Source of the DNA: Clavulina sp. PMI_390
Lineage: Eukaryota > Basidiomycota > Agaricomycetes > Cantharellales > Hydnaceae
NCBI GenBank assembly: GCA_015039315.1
Contig: WIDE01000238.1
Location: 1 to 19,312, forward strand
Direction of reading: 5' to 3'
Length of the DNA stretch: 19,312 nucleotides
In this document: positions 1 through 8,566 of the stretch, piece by piece
How the letters are laid out: each line of letters starts with the position of its first letter
Position numbering within the stretch: position 1 is the stretch's first letter
The notes under the pieces: generated by a model
Databases searched by the model: none
What the model saw: only the letters and a program-made list of their open reading frames with translations
Told to the model about the DNA's origin: nothing
Position numbers and translations under genes: made by a program

Positions 1-121
1 AGCAGGAGATTGGCTTGATGGGTGATGAAATCACCAGTGGCTCTGAACCTGAGGAGTGAATGGCCAAATTTATATCCAAGCAGCTCTAATGTGATAGATA
101 TCTGGTATACTCAGATACTTG
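1..121 (+). repeat. Left arm of the 1-1176 inverted repeat
   Basis: Near-identical reverse complement of 1056-1176. The first ~96 bases match without a difference by eye. Mismatches start around 97 and similarity stops at about 121. Confidence 0.8.
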
Positions 122-1055
122 ACGTAATGATCAAGCTTCTGAGCCACCTAGGGAAGCAGAAGGCCATCATGAATAGTGGATACTATAGTCAGTCTACATT
201 TACTGGAATTTTGCATTTTTCAGGGGAATATGGTAGTGGAGACGTGGACTAATGGAAGAAGAAGTAGGTTTGAGCAATAAATATGCCTACATGCCAAAAG
301 AAATAGAACCAAAGCAATGGAATCTTCTACTTACCTCACTTCATTGGATAGCTATCCACCCCCTCCAATTCTGCATGCTTCTGGAAGCTCCAGCATTGTG
401 GAAAACGCTTGGAAAAAGTTTTCACTAAACAGATATGCTACTTTTGATGCCAAAACTGCAGATATCCAGGTCATCATCTTACAGTGACTTTTGTTATTCC
501 CATATATCAACCTCAGATCCATAACTTTGGGGAAACTTCATAAAAATCACAACACTCTGACCATAGAAATTCTACAGATCAAGTATGATGATAGATTCAA
601 GGTTTATTGTGGTATCAGGATAGCCAGAAGTGACTGAATTCTCATCAATGATATTTTACCAACCTGACTCTGACCCTGAGATGGGAAATTGCATTACAAC
701 TTCAGTACCTACATAACTGCAGATGTGGTTTCAGAATATGCATACAGTGGTCCAAAATAATACCTTTGGATGTATTCTGCTATGCTAAAGCCTCTGAATG
801 TGTGCAAAGTGGGAGGGGGTAGGTCAAGGTACAGTGTGATGAAGGAAACACTGGATTATGTTCCTCTAAAGGTGCTTCTATGTGGCTAATCTACTTCTTT
901 CATTCAGAAATGGTGCAATACACACATTTCCTACTCCTCAGTATTTTTTTCTGGTGCAGAAGTGGGAATTCTAGGGCGGCCATGAGAGCCAGCCTACCAC
1001 CCATTAGTGCCATCCTGAAACTTGTCCATACATCCCTGTGGCATACTTACGATGC

Positions 1056-1176
1056 CAAGTATCTGATTATACCAGATATCCATCACATTAGAGCTGCTTG
1101 GATATAAATTTGGCCATTCACTCCTCAGGTTCAGAGCCACTGGTGATTTCATCACCCATCAAGCCAATCTCCTGCT
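1056..1176 (-). repeat. Right arm of the 1-1176 inverted repeat
   Basis: Near-identical reverse complement of 1-121. It is followed by a short T run (1176-1181), which would be the outer flank if the element ends here. Confidence 0.8.
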
Positions 1177-1222
1177 TTTTTCTCATGAAACCATCATGAA
1201 TAGATCAAAAAAGTATTATGTA

Positions 1223-1297
1223 TGCCCATTCCATGCTTCTAGCCAAGATTATAGAGGGTTTCTTCATTTGTTGCTGCTTGTTTACCCATACTTCTGA
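1223..1297 (+). repeat. 75-bp direct repeat, copy 1
   Basis: This block, starting TGCCCATTCC and ending CATACTTCTGA, recurs at 1639-1713 apparently without a mismatch. The copies are separated by 341 bp of unrelated sequence. The ends are not TG...CA, so these are not obvious LTRs. The copy number or role is unknown. A recent segmental duplication or an insertion with duplicated flank would give this pattern. Confidence 0.8.
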
Positions 1298-1579
1298 CTA
1301 AGGGGGGCAGGTAACACTCCAGAGACACTTTTCAATGTGGCAAACTGGAGGCAATCTTCTTGCATGAAAATTGAAAGGTAAGGTATGATTATCATATTGG
1401 CAAGATGTGTCCATTGTGAACAGCTGATCCTGCCATGATTCTGTGCATCAGGGTGTCTGCAAGTTGCTGAGATAAGTGAGAGCTCTAAGGTGTTATTTGC
1501 TGTTGTTAGTGCCAAGCTGAACATGTAAGAAGCCTACTCTGTGAGACAGAGTAATATATGTCTTCCATTCTCATGCCCT

Positions 1580-1636
1580 TTGGGGACAAAATGTTTGTTC
1601 TTCAGAGATTACATGTAGTTTCCCAGAGGGACATTT
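1580..1636 (-). repeat. Two units of the CTCTGGGAAAC 20-bp repeat family, minus strand
   Basis: Read on the minus strand this segment gives CTCTGGGAAACTACATGTAAT, then CTCTGAAGAACAAACATTTT, then TCCCC. The same order of units and the same tail occur on the plus strand at 6899-6944, so the two regions are inverted relatives and not chance matches to a short motif. Confidence 0.65.
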
Positions 1637-1638
1637 TT

Positions 1639-1713
1639 TGCCCATTCCATGCTTCTAGCCAAGATTATAGAGGGTTTCTTCATTTGTTGCTGCTTGTTTA
1701 CCCATACTTCTGA
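1639..1713 (+). repeat. 75-bp direct repeat, copy 2
   Basis: Apparently identical to 1223-1297. The sequence immediately to its left (1594-1636) belongs to the 20-bp repeat family found at 6799-6940 and 19120-19237. Confidence 0.8.
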
Positions 1714-1854
1714 TTTCTCTATAGTGAATTCTGTGCAAGTTCTATCATCAATCACCATCAATAATAAAACATAAAACACTCCCAGTAATCTATCTAAGCT
1801 CCCCTTCTATCATTGGCCAACATAAGAGCTGATGTTATGTAGTGTTTGTGCTAT

Positions 1855-1888
1855 GTGGCTGTGACTTTTGGTCAAAAGTCACAGCCAC
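1855..1888. repeat. Perfect 16-bp palindrome with 2-nt loop
   Basis: The arms GTGGCTGTGACTTTTG and CAAAAGTCACAGCCAC are perfect reverse complements separated by GT. Such a near-loopless palindrome can arise where two element termini meet head to head or from a hairpin end. No related copy was seen elsewhere in the window. Confidence 0.85.
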
Positions 1889-2541
1889 AACCCACATCTT
1901 GGCATGCACTGGCTGGGTGTAAATATGTACAACACAGAAATTTATTGTACAATGAATATAGATACAGAAATCTATCCTAGTAGTGTGGGATTAATTCTCC
2001 AGGTAGTAATTCTGAGCACTCATGGAAGGATTTGTGAATGCTCAGAAATTAGCTGTGAATGTTCATACATTCCCCCTCAGCATTCATAGATTCTTTTCAC
2101 ATAAATACATTCATCTACATGCTCAGAACACCCTGGAGGAGTACATCAATCTTTCCATAAGTGCGCATAAAAGCCCCCACAGCCATCAATGAAAACCCCT
2201 GTGAACACTCACAGAAAATCATCTGAACATTCAGTGCAAATCTCTGAGCACTCAAGGATGGATTTTTGATCATTCATAGTACACTTTTTCCCCTACATTT
2301 AGCTAGAGTTTCTCGCATTTTCTGTAAGAATAGTTCTTTACTTCTGTTAGCCTCTCTACTGCATCATTGAAGTAGAATTTTTTGATTCTCTTTTTTGGCT
2401 ATGTATGAGTGCTCAGAGCAGCTTTTTTGAGCATTCAGAGATATGATTTACCAGGGCATGGATACATATGTACTAGAATATTATTTCTACCACCAATTCT
2501 AGGCGTATTTACATGATCTAACCTAATCCTAAAGCAATTCC

Positions 2542-2562
2542 AAAAAAAAAAAAAAAAAAAAA
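2542..2562 (+). repeat. Homopolymer run of 21 A
   Basis: An uninterrupted A tract lies between motif copies. It could mark the 3' end of a retroposed transcript or be a slippage product. No duplicated target site was identified around it. Confidence 0.9.
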
Positions 2563-2598
2563 GTCGCTCTGAGCATTCAGAGAAACTGTACCCTCTAA

Positions 2599-2639
2599 AT
2601 ATACCAGAATGAGGTCAAAATGACACCCTTTTGGTATAT
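2599..2639. repeat. Inverted repeat ATATACCA / TGGTATAT with nested GGTCA/TGACA
   Basis: Outer arms 2599-2606 and 2632-2639 are reverse complements, and an inner GGTCA...TGACA pair lies between them. It sits just left of the plus-oriented CCAAT-repeat cluster and could be part of that element's end. The role is unknown. Confidence 0.5.
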
Positions 2640-2662
2640 GTTTGTATGTATTTGACCTGACA

Positions 2663-4137
2663 ACCAATCAAATTTAAGGAAGGAGAGGAACCAATTAGAA
2701 TCAAGATGTAGGATTGAGCCAGTCAGAATCAAGAAAGCAATCCACAAATGAGAGTAAGCAAGCCATGGGGCAAGTCAGGATGGAGTGTGATGTGATGTGA
2801 TCAGCTATGATATCTGCAACCTGGGTACAGGTGGGTCTGATGAAAGGTCCTCTTTCCATATCCTAGAGTCAGAGTTTATTAGTGAAAAATGCAAAAATGA
2901 AAGATGTCTGACCAATGCACAATATTTCCTTCTTCACCAAGCTTTGCTCATTTTTCTCCTTTTCACCTCCTGTCAAATGAACATATATACAGACCTCTTT
3001 CTGTTGGTTAAACTGGAACAGCTCTGGAAGTGGACTGGAAGCACAATTGCTTGTTCAAGGGCAAGAGATGTTTTCTTCTCCATTTCCATTTGATGGTGGC
3101 TTGTTTTCTCCCTTCTTTTCTAATTGGCTCAAGCTCTTTTATATTGCACTCAATCCTTTTCCCTTCAGTAACTGAGCATTCAGATGTGTGATATTGTGTT
3201 TAATGGTAGGTACTTGCTCCAGTGTCTCTGAAGATCTTTTTCTTATTTTCTCTCTCATTTCTTTGACAGTTTGAAAGCAGAAACTTACTGCATGCTTGTT
3301 TGATACATTCGCTCTGAAGTCTGTGAACAGATATTCTCAAAACTTGATTTCTCCTTTTCCCCTCCATTTACGACTGTCAAACCCTATCAGAAATTTGTTA
3401 TTCTGACCATTCCCCATTTTTTGATACATATTATTCTACACCATTTTCACTTTTGCCAATTTTATTTCTTCTTTTCAGCTCAGTTGTAGACTCTTGGCAC
3501 TGTGAGGGTTGAAGACCTTGCTGTTGCTTATCTTCACCATTTTTCTATCCTTTTTCTGTGCTTGCCATATAGATACGACTTTAAAGTAGCTAGAAATTGG
3601 TGTGTTTGCCATACCAGCTTATCTTTCTGTGTAAACCAAAGTGTCAAACCATCTACTATGTGAATAATTCCATCAATCGTTCCTGTGACCAAGGGCAAAA
3701 GAAGAAAGTAGCCTGTGGAGTAACAAAAAAACACTTAGTGTGGAAGGAAATATGGTGTGTGAGTCAGATACTTCTCATTTTTGCGTTTTGACCCAGGAAA
3801 CCCAACTTCCTGATATCATAATAGCTCATGCCAGAGACCTGGCTTTGCTTTCATTAACCCTTCTATCCTTCCACTTTCCAGCCATTCATCTTTCCTTCCA
3901 TCACTGCTGCCCTCAGGTACTGATTGGCTGATCAATACCTTGTCTGATTGGTCAACTTTATTTTGCTTTTGATTCATCCACACCATTTGGTTTGCCGACT
4001 GATACCTTGATTTGATTGGTTCTCCCCTCATCTTGACTCTGATTGGCCCCTACCTTTTTGATTGCTATTTGTTCCCTCTACATTGGACTTCTTGAACTTC
4101 ATTGGTTCCCAATCTTGTGGAATGCTTTTGATTGGTT
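2663..4137. mobile_element. Candidate element bounded by inverted CCAAT-containing subterminal repeats
   Basis: At 2663-2740 three units like ACCAATYAGAATCAAG read on the plus strand (2663, 2690, 2718). At 3921-4137 at least seven units read on the minus strand, seen on the plus strand as ATTGG (about 3923, 3947, 4015, 4042, 4082, 4101, 4131). One unit pair agrees over about 20 bases, including CAAGATG followed by a G-rich tail. Inverted clusters facing each other are expected of subterminal repeats. Alternatively the right cluster alone is a promoter with multiple CCAAT boxes. No clean terminal repeats or target duplication were found, and no coding gene was recognised between the clusters. 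Confidence 0.4.
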
Positions 4138-4190
4138 TCCAAATTGCTGGTATGTACTCTGCAGCTGTGCACTGCAACATGTATATAAGG
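3921..4190 (+). promoter_or_regulatory. Promoter-like segment: repeated ATTGG (CCAAT) boxes followed by TATA box
   Basis: Seven ATTGG boxes spaced roughly 20-70 bp apart are followed by GTATATAAGG at 4181-4190. Inverted CCAAT boxes upstream of a TATA box are a standard eukaryotic RNA polymerase II layout. What follows (4191-4486) is A/C-rich and leader-like and contains AATAAA near 4472, which fits the U3-R-U5 layout of an LTR. No LTR ends (TG...CA) could be fixed, so an LTR is only a possibility. Confidence 0.45.
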
Positions 4191-4486
4191 ACAGCATCTG
4201 CCTGGAACACAGGGCATCAAAAAAAGAAATCAACCAAGAGTCTACCCCCATATCCCAGAAAGCAATTCCCCCACATCTCACACACCAAGAATCTAAACCT
4301 ATCACGTTCCAAATCCATTCCATCCCTAAATCTATATTCATTCATTATCCAGCCTCAATTATTGAACAGCACCAGGTAACCCTTAACCTACCCTAATACC
4401 AAGGATACTCTCAGCTGAAATGGAGACCAGACCTGTACCCATCAGAACACACAAATAAGTTTGTGAATAAGAATAAAAGAGATCTA
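4191..4486 (+). other. A/C-rich leader-like segment without a convincing gene
   Basis: This is the sequence downstream of the TATA box. The open frames crossing it are low in complexity and shared with the repeat units upstream, so I do not call a gene. The Tc1 element interrupts this segment at 4485-4486. The sequence resumes at 6037 and runs into a CATCCATC-rich pyrimidine tract around 6120-6200. Confidence 0.4.
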
Positions 4487-4534
4487 CAGTGGCGCTTATG
4501 AAAAACGCACCACCCCCCAATTTAGCCAAAACAC
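4487..4534 (+). repeat. Left terminal inverted repeat of the Tc1-type element
   Basis: It begins CAGTGGCGCTTATGAAAA and matches the reverse complement of 5987-6034 except at about two positions. It is preceded by TA. Confidence 0.95.
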
Positions 4535-4732
4535 ACTAACCAACTCACGCGCACATCTTCCATCCATAGTATATAACATAGATGTATTAGTGAATATTAT
4601 GTATGTAAAAAATCAAAGGGGATTAACATTGGAAGAGAGGCAGGAATGTGGGAATATTTTCTACAGCTCGGAGCCGAGTCAGCTACTGCCCACAAAGAAG
4701 ATACGGAAAATGGGGAAATAATTCGATTTACC

Positions 4733-5752
4733 TTAATATCTTGTATGAGAACCTTTGGCCTTCCTAAGGGCTTCCAAACGAGCAGGAACTGAGCGGTAAA
4801 GATTGCGGATGGTCTCCACAGGGATGCGGTACCACTCCTCCTCCAAAGCCAGCCAGAGCTGGTCCTCATTGTTTGGGAGGGGCTTCCGACGTCGAATTGC
4901 CGCCTCTAAGATACTCCAGACATGTTCTATAATATTCATGTCTGGAGAGTAGGGCGCCCAGGGTAGAATTTCCAAGCCAGATGACTTGAGCCAAGCTTGC
5001 ACCACCTTAGCGGTGTGCTTTGGGTCATTGTCCTGTTGGACAATAATTACTCCTGGGTCCAGTCCTTTCTTGAGGATGGAGGATGTCAAGGGACCTTCCA
5101 AAATCTTCAAATATTGGAAGCGGTCAAGGTTGCCATCCACACGGTAGAGCTGTCTGACTCCATCCCAAGAGATGCAGCCCCACACATTAACCTTCCCACC
5201 CCCATGTTTCACCGTCTGCTGAACATTGCGCTGCAAATATTCTTCTCCCACCTGCCGTCGACAGTAGCGCTTCCCATCGGAGCCAAAAAGTAGATATTTA
5301 GACTCGTCTGAGTAAAATATGCGGCGGAGGTTGGCAGGGTTCCTCATGAGCATGGCAGCCACCCACTCCCGGCGCTTTTTCTTTGTTTTTGGACTAAGAA
5401 ATGGGACTTTTCGCCTGACGCGACGATTGAGTCCCATCTCAGCAAGCTTCTGTCGAGTTGTGGAGGGATGCACCGGTTTGCCTAGTAATTTATGGACATC
5501 AGACCCATCCCAGGCCTCACCAGATTGAACATAGTAGCGCATTCTCCGGAGCTCCCGCTCAGTATAATTGGATTTTTGGCCTCGTCCCGGAGTGACATAG
5601 TAAGGACTACCATCGGCACAAAATTTCTTGAGTGTCCGGACAATGGTGCTGTGGTGGCAGTTGTAGCGGAGGGCAATTTTGCGGGTGGACCAGCCAGCAT
5701 CCTGGAGGTCGTATATCGCTTGTCTTTTGGAAGGGGAAAGATGTGGGGGCAT
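4733..5752 (-). CDS. Tc1-type transposase, DD34E, 339 aa
   Basis: This enzyme would cut the element out and rejoin it at TA sites, acting in the nucleus. The first ~42 residues look like a helix-turn-helix (QAIYDLQDAGWSTRKIALRY), a GRPR-like linker lies near residues 54-60 (TPGRGQK), and a second helix-turn-helix region spans about 61-105. The catalytic triad of the DDE domain is visible: D149 in FYSDES, D241 in QQDNDPKHT and E276 in NIIEHVW. There are 34 residues between the last two, so it is DD34E as in Tc1. Length is normal for the family (about 340 aa). The frame is unbroken and needs no intron. The start is the first ATG, giving MPPHLSPSKR. The gene lies between matching terminal repeats, and no separate promoter was identified. 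Confidence in family is very high, while activity is inference. Confidence 0.96.
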   Translation of the reverse strand: MPPHLSPSKRQAIYDLQDAGWSTRKIALRYNCHHSTIVRTLKKFCADGSPYYVTPGRGQKSNYTERELRRMRYYVQSGEAWDGSDVHKLLGKPVHPSTTRQKLAEMGLNRRVRRKVPFLSPKTKKKRREWVAAMLMRNPANLRRIFYSDESKYLLFGSDGKRYCRRQVGEEYLQRNVQQTVKHGGGKVNVWGCISWDGVRQLYRVDGNLDRFQYLKILEGPLTSSILKKGLDPGVIIVQQDNDPKHTAKVVQAWLKSSGLEILPWAPYSPDMNIIEHVWSILEAAIRRRKPLPNNEDQLWLALEEEWYRIPVETIRNLYRSVPARLEALRKAKGSHTRY

Positions 5753-5986
5753 TTCTGAGTGCTAAAGACTATTATCCTCCATTTTCCGTGGCTACTTTTA
5801 TGCTTATTTGAGGAGAATTTCTACACTTTTTGCAAACCATCTCAAACAATTTCCTAATTTGGACAGTCAATGTCCTTGCTTTCATGAAATACTCAGTGGA
5901 TTGACACCAAACTTGGCATTTATTTATAGCATTGTATTATGCATACTGTAATAGTATTTTGAGCGAAGTGTCCTATATACATTGTG

Positions 5987-6034
5987 GTGTTTTGGCTAAT
6001 TTGGGGGGTCGTGCGTTTTTCATAAGCGCCACTG
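5987..6034 (-). repeat. Right terminal inverted repeat of the Tc1-type element
   Basis: Reverse complement of 4487-4534 with about two mismatches, ending in CCACTG and followed by TA. Confidence 0.95.
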
Positions 6035-6036
6035 TA

Positions 6037-6798
6037 ATATCTTCAGAACCTGAACTCATCTAAGAAGTGCTCAGTGCCTGTAATCAGAATATCAAACCAG
6101 CAACTGACAAGTAATACAGCTAGATATATCAACCCTGTCCATTCATCTATCCATCCATTTGCCCATCCCTCTTTCATTCATCCATCCTTGATCTTCCCTC
6201 TAATTCTCTTAGCTCAAAAGGTTAATCACCAAATTTGTCTTGGTGGATGTAAGTCTGGTGCTCTACTAATATTCTCTTAATAGGTCAATCTCAATCAACT
6301 GGATTTTTCCTGTCCTCACTCAGGACTGCTCTTCTACAATCATCCAGGCTTCTTGAACATGATCTTGCCAGCACCCAGGTCTTGACCCTCTGGTCTGGAC
6401 TCAAACATGATCAAGCCCACCTGCACTTGCACAAGTACCTATAACAAACATCATTTGCTAAAATGTGAAGGCAATGAGCATGTTCTATTTTCCCTTCTAC
6501 AATGTATAGTTGATAGTAGGATATATATGAGTCATGATCTGAGAGAATATGATTTGATGTTGAAATAGTGGTCTGCTTGCATGGTAGCAAAAGTCCCACA
6601 GCACATGATAAACATGTGTAAACAATTGGATATAAGGGTGGCTGTATCTACCAGTTGGCCTTGACTACTTTCAGACAGTTTCAATGTGCACAGAGGCTAT
6701 GCATAACAAATCATAACAAATAATACATATATTTCCCCTATAGGCTGATACCAACAGCAACAAGTGCCATGGATTGCAAAAAGCCTGAAATAATGCAT
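6037..6798. other. Gene-free stretch with pyrimidine-rich tract
   Basis: It continues the leader-like sequence interrupted by the Tc1 element. A CATCCATC-type tract lies at about 6130-6200. Short frames exist but none has a recognisable motif or a supported start. CpG is very rare. I see no other feature. Confidence 0.5.
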
Positions 6799-6940
6799 CT
6801 CTGGGAAACAACACATGCCTCTGGGGAACAACATATACCTCTGGGAATCAGCACCTGCTTCTGGGAATCAACACCTGCCTCTGGGAATCAACATGTCCCT
6901 CTGGGAACCTACACATAATCTCTGGAGAACAAACATTTTT
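6799..6940 (+). repeat. Tandem array of seven 20-bp units (CTCTGGGAAHCAACAYMTGC)
   Basis: Units start at 6799, 6819, 6839, 6859, 6879, 6899 and 6920, giving a strict 20-21 bp period. The core is CTCTGGG(G)AA. Units differ at a few positions, so the array is not freshly amplified. It abuts copy A of the 860-bp duplicated unit. Related arrays occur at 1580-1636 and 19120-19237. The role is unknown, but subterminal binding sites of a transposon are plausible. Confidence 0.9.
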
Positions 6941-7752
6941 TCCTTGTGGACAATGTGAAAAGCAAACATCCAGAAGACACTGATGATGAACCCACAACCC
7001 CACATTGCAACTGTATATAGTCATACCACATTCCTTGCAGCTGTGAATTACAGTTTGATCTGCCAGAACATTCTGGTGTCATATACCATGCTTGTTACAT
7101 CATCAAAGTAGACTGTGTGCAAAATAATCCAGATCATCTCTCATTTGAGACAGTGCCAGATGCAATTATTGCTAGGGAACCTTTTGGTTTTGATGGTTAA
7201 TCCACTCCCCTTAACATTCTTGTTATGATTGAGTTATGCTTGCAGCCAAGCTAGCAGAAGATCCACACAGTGTCCAGTCACAATTTGCAATAGTAACTCC
7301 AGACCTTCATTCATTTGGGATGATTTGCAGGGAAGGCTCATGCAATGGGATGAATATGAAAGGAACAAGTAAAGGACATTCAAGACCATACTGGAGGCTG
7401 AGAAGATATTGCGTCAAGGGTTGGTGCAGTGCAGCAAATTTATTAGAGGTTTGGGCACTGTGATTAGATCTATATTGCAAAATTTCTTGTTTTATATAAT
7501 TCAGAAACTCTCCTTGGATAAATCACAATTGATAATGGAATGGTATGCTGTGCAAGCATGATGCACTTCACAAACTTAGTGCATTGCCAAGAAGAGCAAG
7601 CACTGCTGGAAAACAGAGAAAGCCACAGTGCCCAATTTTCTTAGAGCATGCACCTGTTGGCAAGGAATTTGACTGTATGATATGTGTATTAGGGGGTGTC
7701 ATAATAGGGTAAAGCAGGTTGCGAAGCATTTGCAAAGTGTTTGTAAAGCAGT

Positions 7753-7776
7753 TTGTAAAGCACTACTGCTTTACAA
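7753..7776. repeat. Hairpin TTGTAAAGCA-CTAC-TGCTTTACAA
   Basis: A perfect 10-bp stem with a 4-nt loop in the left subterminal region of the 380-bp element, built from the GTAAAGCA repeat. Confidence 0.85.
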
Positions 7777-7791
7777 CCTGCTTTATGCCCT

Positions 7792-7815
7792 GCTTAGAGC
7801 CTCAGAGCTCTAAGC
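7792..7815. repeat. Hairpin GCTTAGAGC ... GCTCTAAGC
   Basis: A perfect 9-bp stem with a 6-nt loop inside the 380-bp element, distinct from the GTAAAGCA repeats. Confidence 0.8.
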
Positions 7816-8008
7816 GGGGACCAAAGCAAAACTAAAGCATGCTTGAAGTAAGTAAAAATGTTTTGGAGGTGTCAGAAAAAGGGATATTATCGCCTCTGAT
7901 GTCTTTACAGTTATGACTACACCCATTAATAGTTCAAAAAACCGGTGCAAGATGGGAGTTGAGCAATTGTCAGATTGGGTTGGGAGGATGTTCACTTTTG
8001 AGCACTTT

Positions 8009-8030
8009 GTAAAGCAGCAGGCTGCTTTAC
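8009..8030. repeat. Hairpin GTAAAGCAGC-AG-GCTGCTTTAC
   Basis: A perfect 10-bp stem with a 2-nt loop in the right subterminal region of the 380-bp element. It mirrors the hairpin at 7753-7776. Confidence 0.85.
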
Positions 8031-8566
8031 TACATGCTTTACAACATGCTTTACACTGTCATGAAACCTCCTATTATTGAACAATGACTCAAGGTGTTCA
8101 GCTTGATTGAAAGACTTGAGCCTCAAACTCATCCCTAAAGCATAGCAAGCTGGGAATCATGATGATTGCAATGATGAGTCACTTCAGATATCGTATATGT
8201 TCGTGATTTATTGAACTAGAATGTACGGTGCTTGCGAGATTATATAATTCACAAATAACAATGACTTGTTTCACTATTAGTCGGATGGTTAGAGAGGCTT
8301 TGACATTATCATGAAGCCCGATCAAGAGCTCCTGGGCAATGTGAAGAATAAACGTCCAGAAAGACGCTGACGATGAAACCACAAAGCTGTGTTGTAACTT
8401 CCTATGGTCATGCCATGGTTGTCGCGGCTGTGAAGTGGAATTTGATCTATCGGGATGTTCCAGTACCATATACTATCCTTGCTACACTGCCAAGTAGATA
8501 GTGTGAGATAATATAGATCATATCTCATTTGAGCTGGTGCCAGATGCGATTCTTGGTATGGGGCAC

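Larger units (their letters stand above)
1..1176. mobile_element. Element with 121-bp terminal inverted repeats, left end at window edge
   Basis: Bases 1-121 are repeated in inverted orientation at 1056-1176. The arms pair base for base (position i with 1177-i) with only a few mismatches near the inner ends, so no indel has occurred since they formed. The arms contain a small hairpin (GGTGAT GAA ATCACC near 25-40). The interior, 122-1055, has no reading frame with recognisable transposase motifs, so this looks like a non-autonomous DNA transposon or foldback element. The homology may continue to the left of the window, so the true left end and any target-site duplication cannot be seen. The element is very poor in CpG, like its surroundings. 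The superfamily is not recognised. Confidence 0.75.
2012..3183. repeat. Dispersed CTGAGCATTCAG-like motif cluster
   Basis: About a dozen copies of a 10-12 bp motif occur in both orientations. Examples are CTGAGCACTCA (2012), TGAATGCTCAG (2035), CTGAACATTCAG (2223), CTGAGCACTCA (2244), TGAGTGCTCAG (2405), TGAGCATTCAGAG (2428), CTGAGCATTCAG (2569) and CTGAGCATTCAG (3172). The motif has CTGA/TCAG dyad ends. Clusters like this are often subterminal transposase-binding repeats. That role is an inference, because no bounding terminal repeats were found here. No gene is evident in this stretch. Confidence 0.6.
4487..6034 (-). mobile_element. Tc1-type DNA transposon, 1548 bp, apparently complete
   Basis: The ends are 48-bp inverted repeats (4487-4534 and 5987-6034) beginning CAGTGGCGCTTATG, with about two mismatches. 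Both ends are flanked by TA (4485-4486 and 6035-6036), the target duplication expected of Tc1/mariner transposons. One uninterrupted transposase gene on the minus strand fills most of the interior. Near-identical ends, an intact gene and normal CpG content inside a CpG-poor neighbourhood all suggest recent insertion. The copy may be capable of moving, but this is not shown. Confidence 0.95.
7692..8071. mobile_element. 380-bp MITE-like element with TATTA target duplication
   Basis: Comparison with copy B, which lacks it, shows a clean insertion. The left end reads GGGGGTGTCATAATAGGG, and the reverse complement of the right end reads GGAGGTTTCATGACAGTG. The imperfect similarity continues over ~45 bp. 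TATTA flanks both sides (7687-7691 and 8072-8076). GTAAAGCA/TGCTTTAC repeats fill both subterminal regions and form hairpins at 7753-7776 and 8009-8030. There is no coding capacity, so it is a non-autonomous element whose transposase source is unknown. The inner edge of the target duplication could shift by a base or two. Confidence 0.85.
6951..8192 (+). repeat. Copy A of a duplicated ~860-bp unit, CpG-poor, split by a MITE
   Basis: From CAATGTGAA at 6951 the sequence aligns throughout with copy B (8337-11030), with roughly 70-75% identity by eye. The match runs to 7691, is interrupted by the insertion at 7692-8071, then resumes (TGTTCAGCTTGATTGAAAG) to about 8192. Copy A contains one CpG in the ~735 bp before the insertion, whereas copy B has about 27. 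No frame stays open in both copies over a useful length, so the unit does not look like a conserved protein gene. It may be an old transposon body, a gene relic or a non-coding unit. The family is not recognised. Confidence 0.85.

Noticed and set aside
880..1107. 75-codon frame inside the 1-1176 element as a transposase
   Set aside because: It has no DDE or zinc-finger signature, and its 3' part lies in the inverted arm.
1223..1713. 75-bp repeats as LTRs of a miniature retrotransposon
   Set aside because: The borders are not TG...CA, and no primer-binding site or polypurine tract is visible in the 341-bp interior.
4043..4396. Overlapping 105-117 codon frames as genes
   Set aside because: They read through the CCAAT repeat units and an A/C-rich leader, both frames are open at once and neither shows a motif.
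4597..5758. Several frames overlapping the transposase on both strands
   Set aside because: They are shadows of the 339-aa DD34E transposase frame, without motifs of their own.
6799..6940. Regular repeat spacing suggesting a CRISPR array
   Set aside because: The whole 20-bp period is conserved with no unique spacers, and the organism is eukaryotic by its intron structure.
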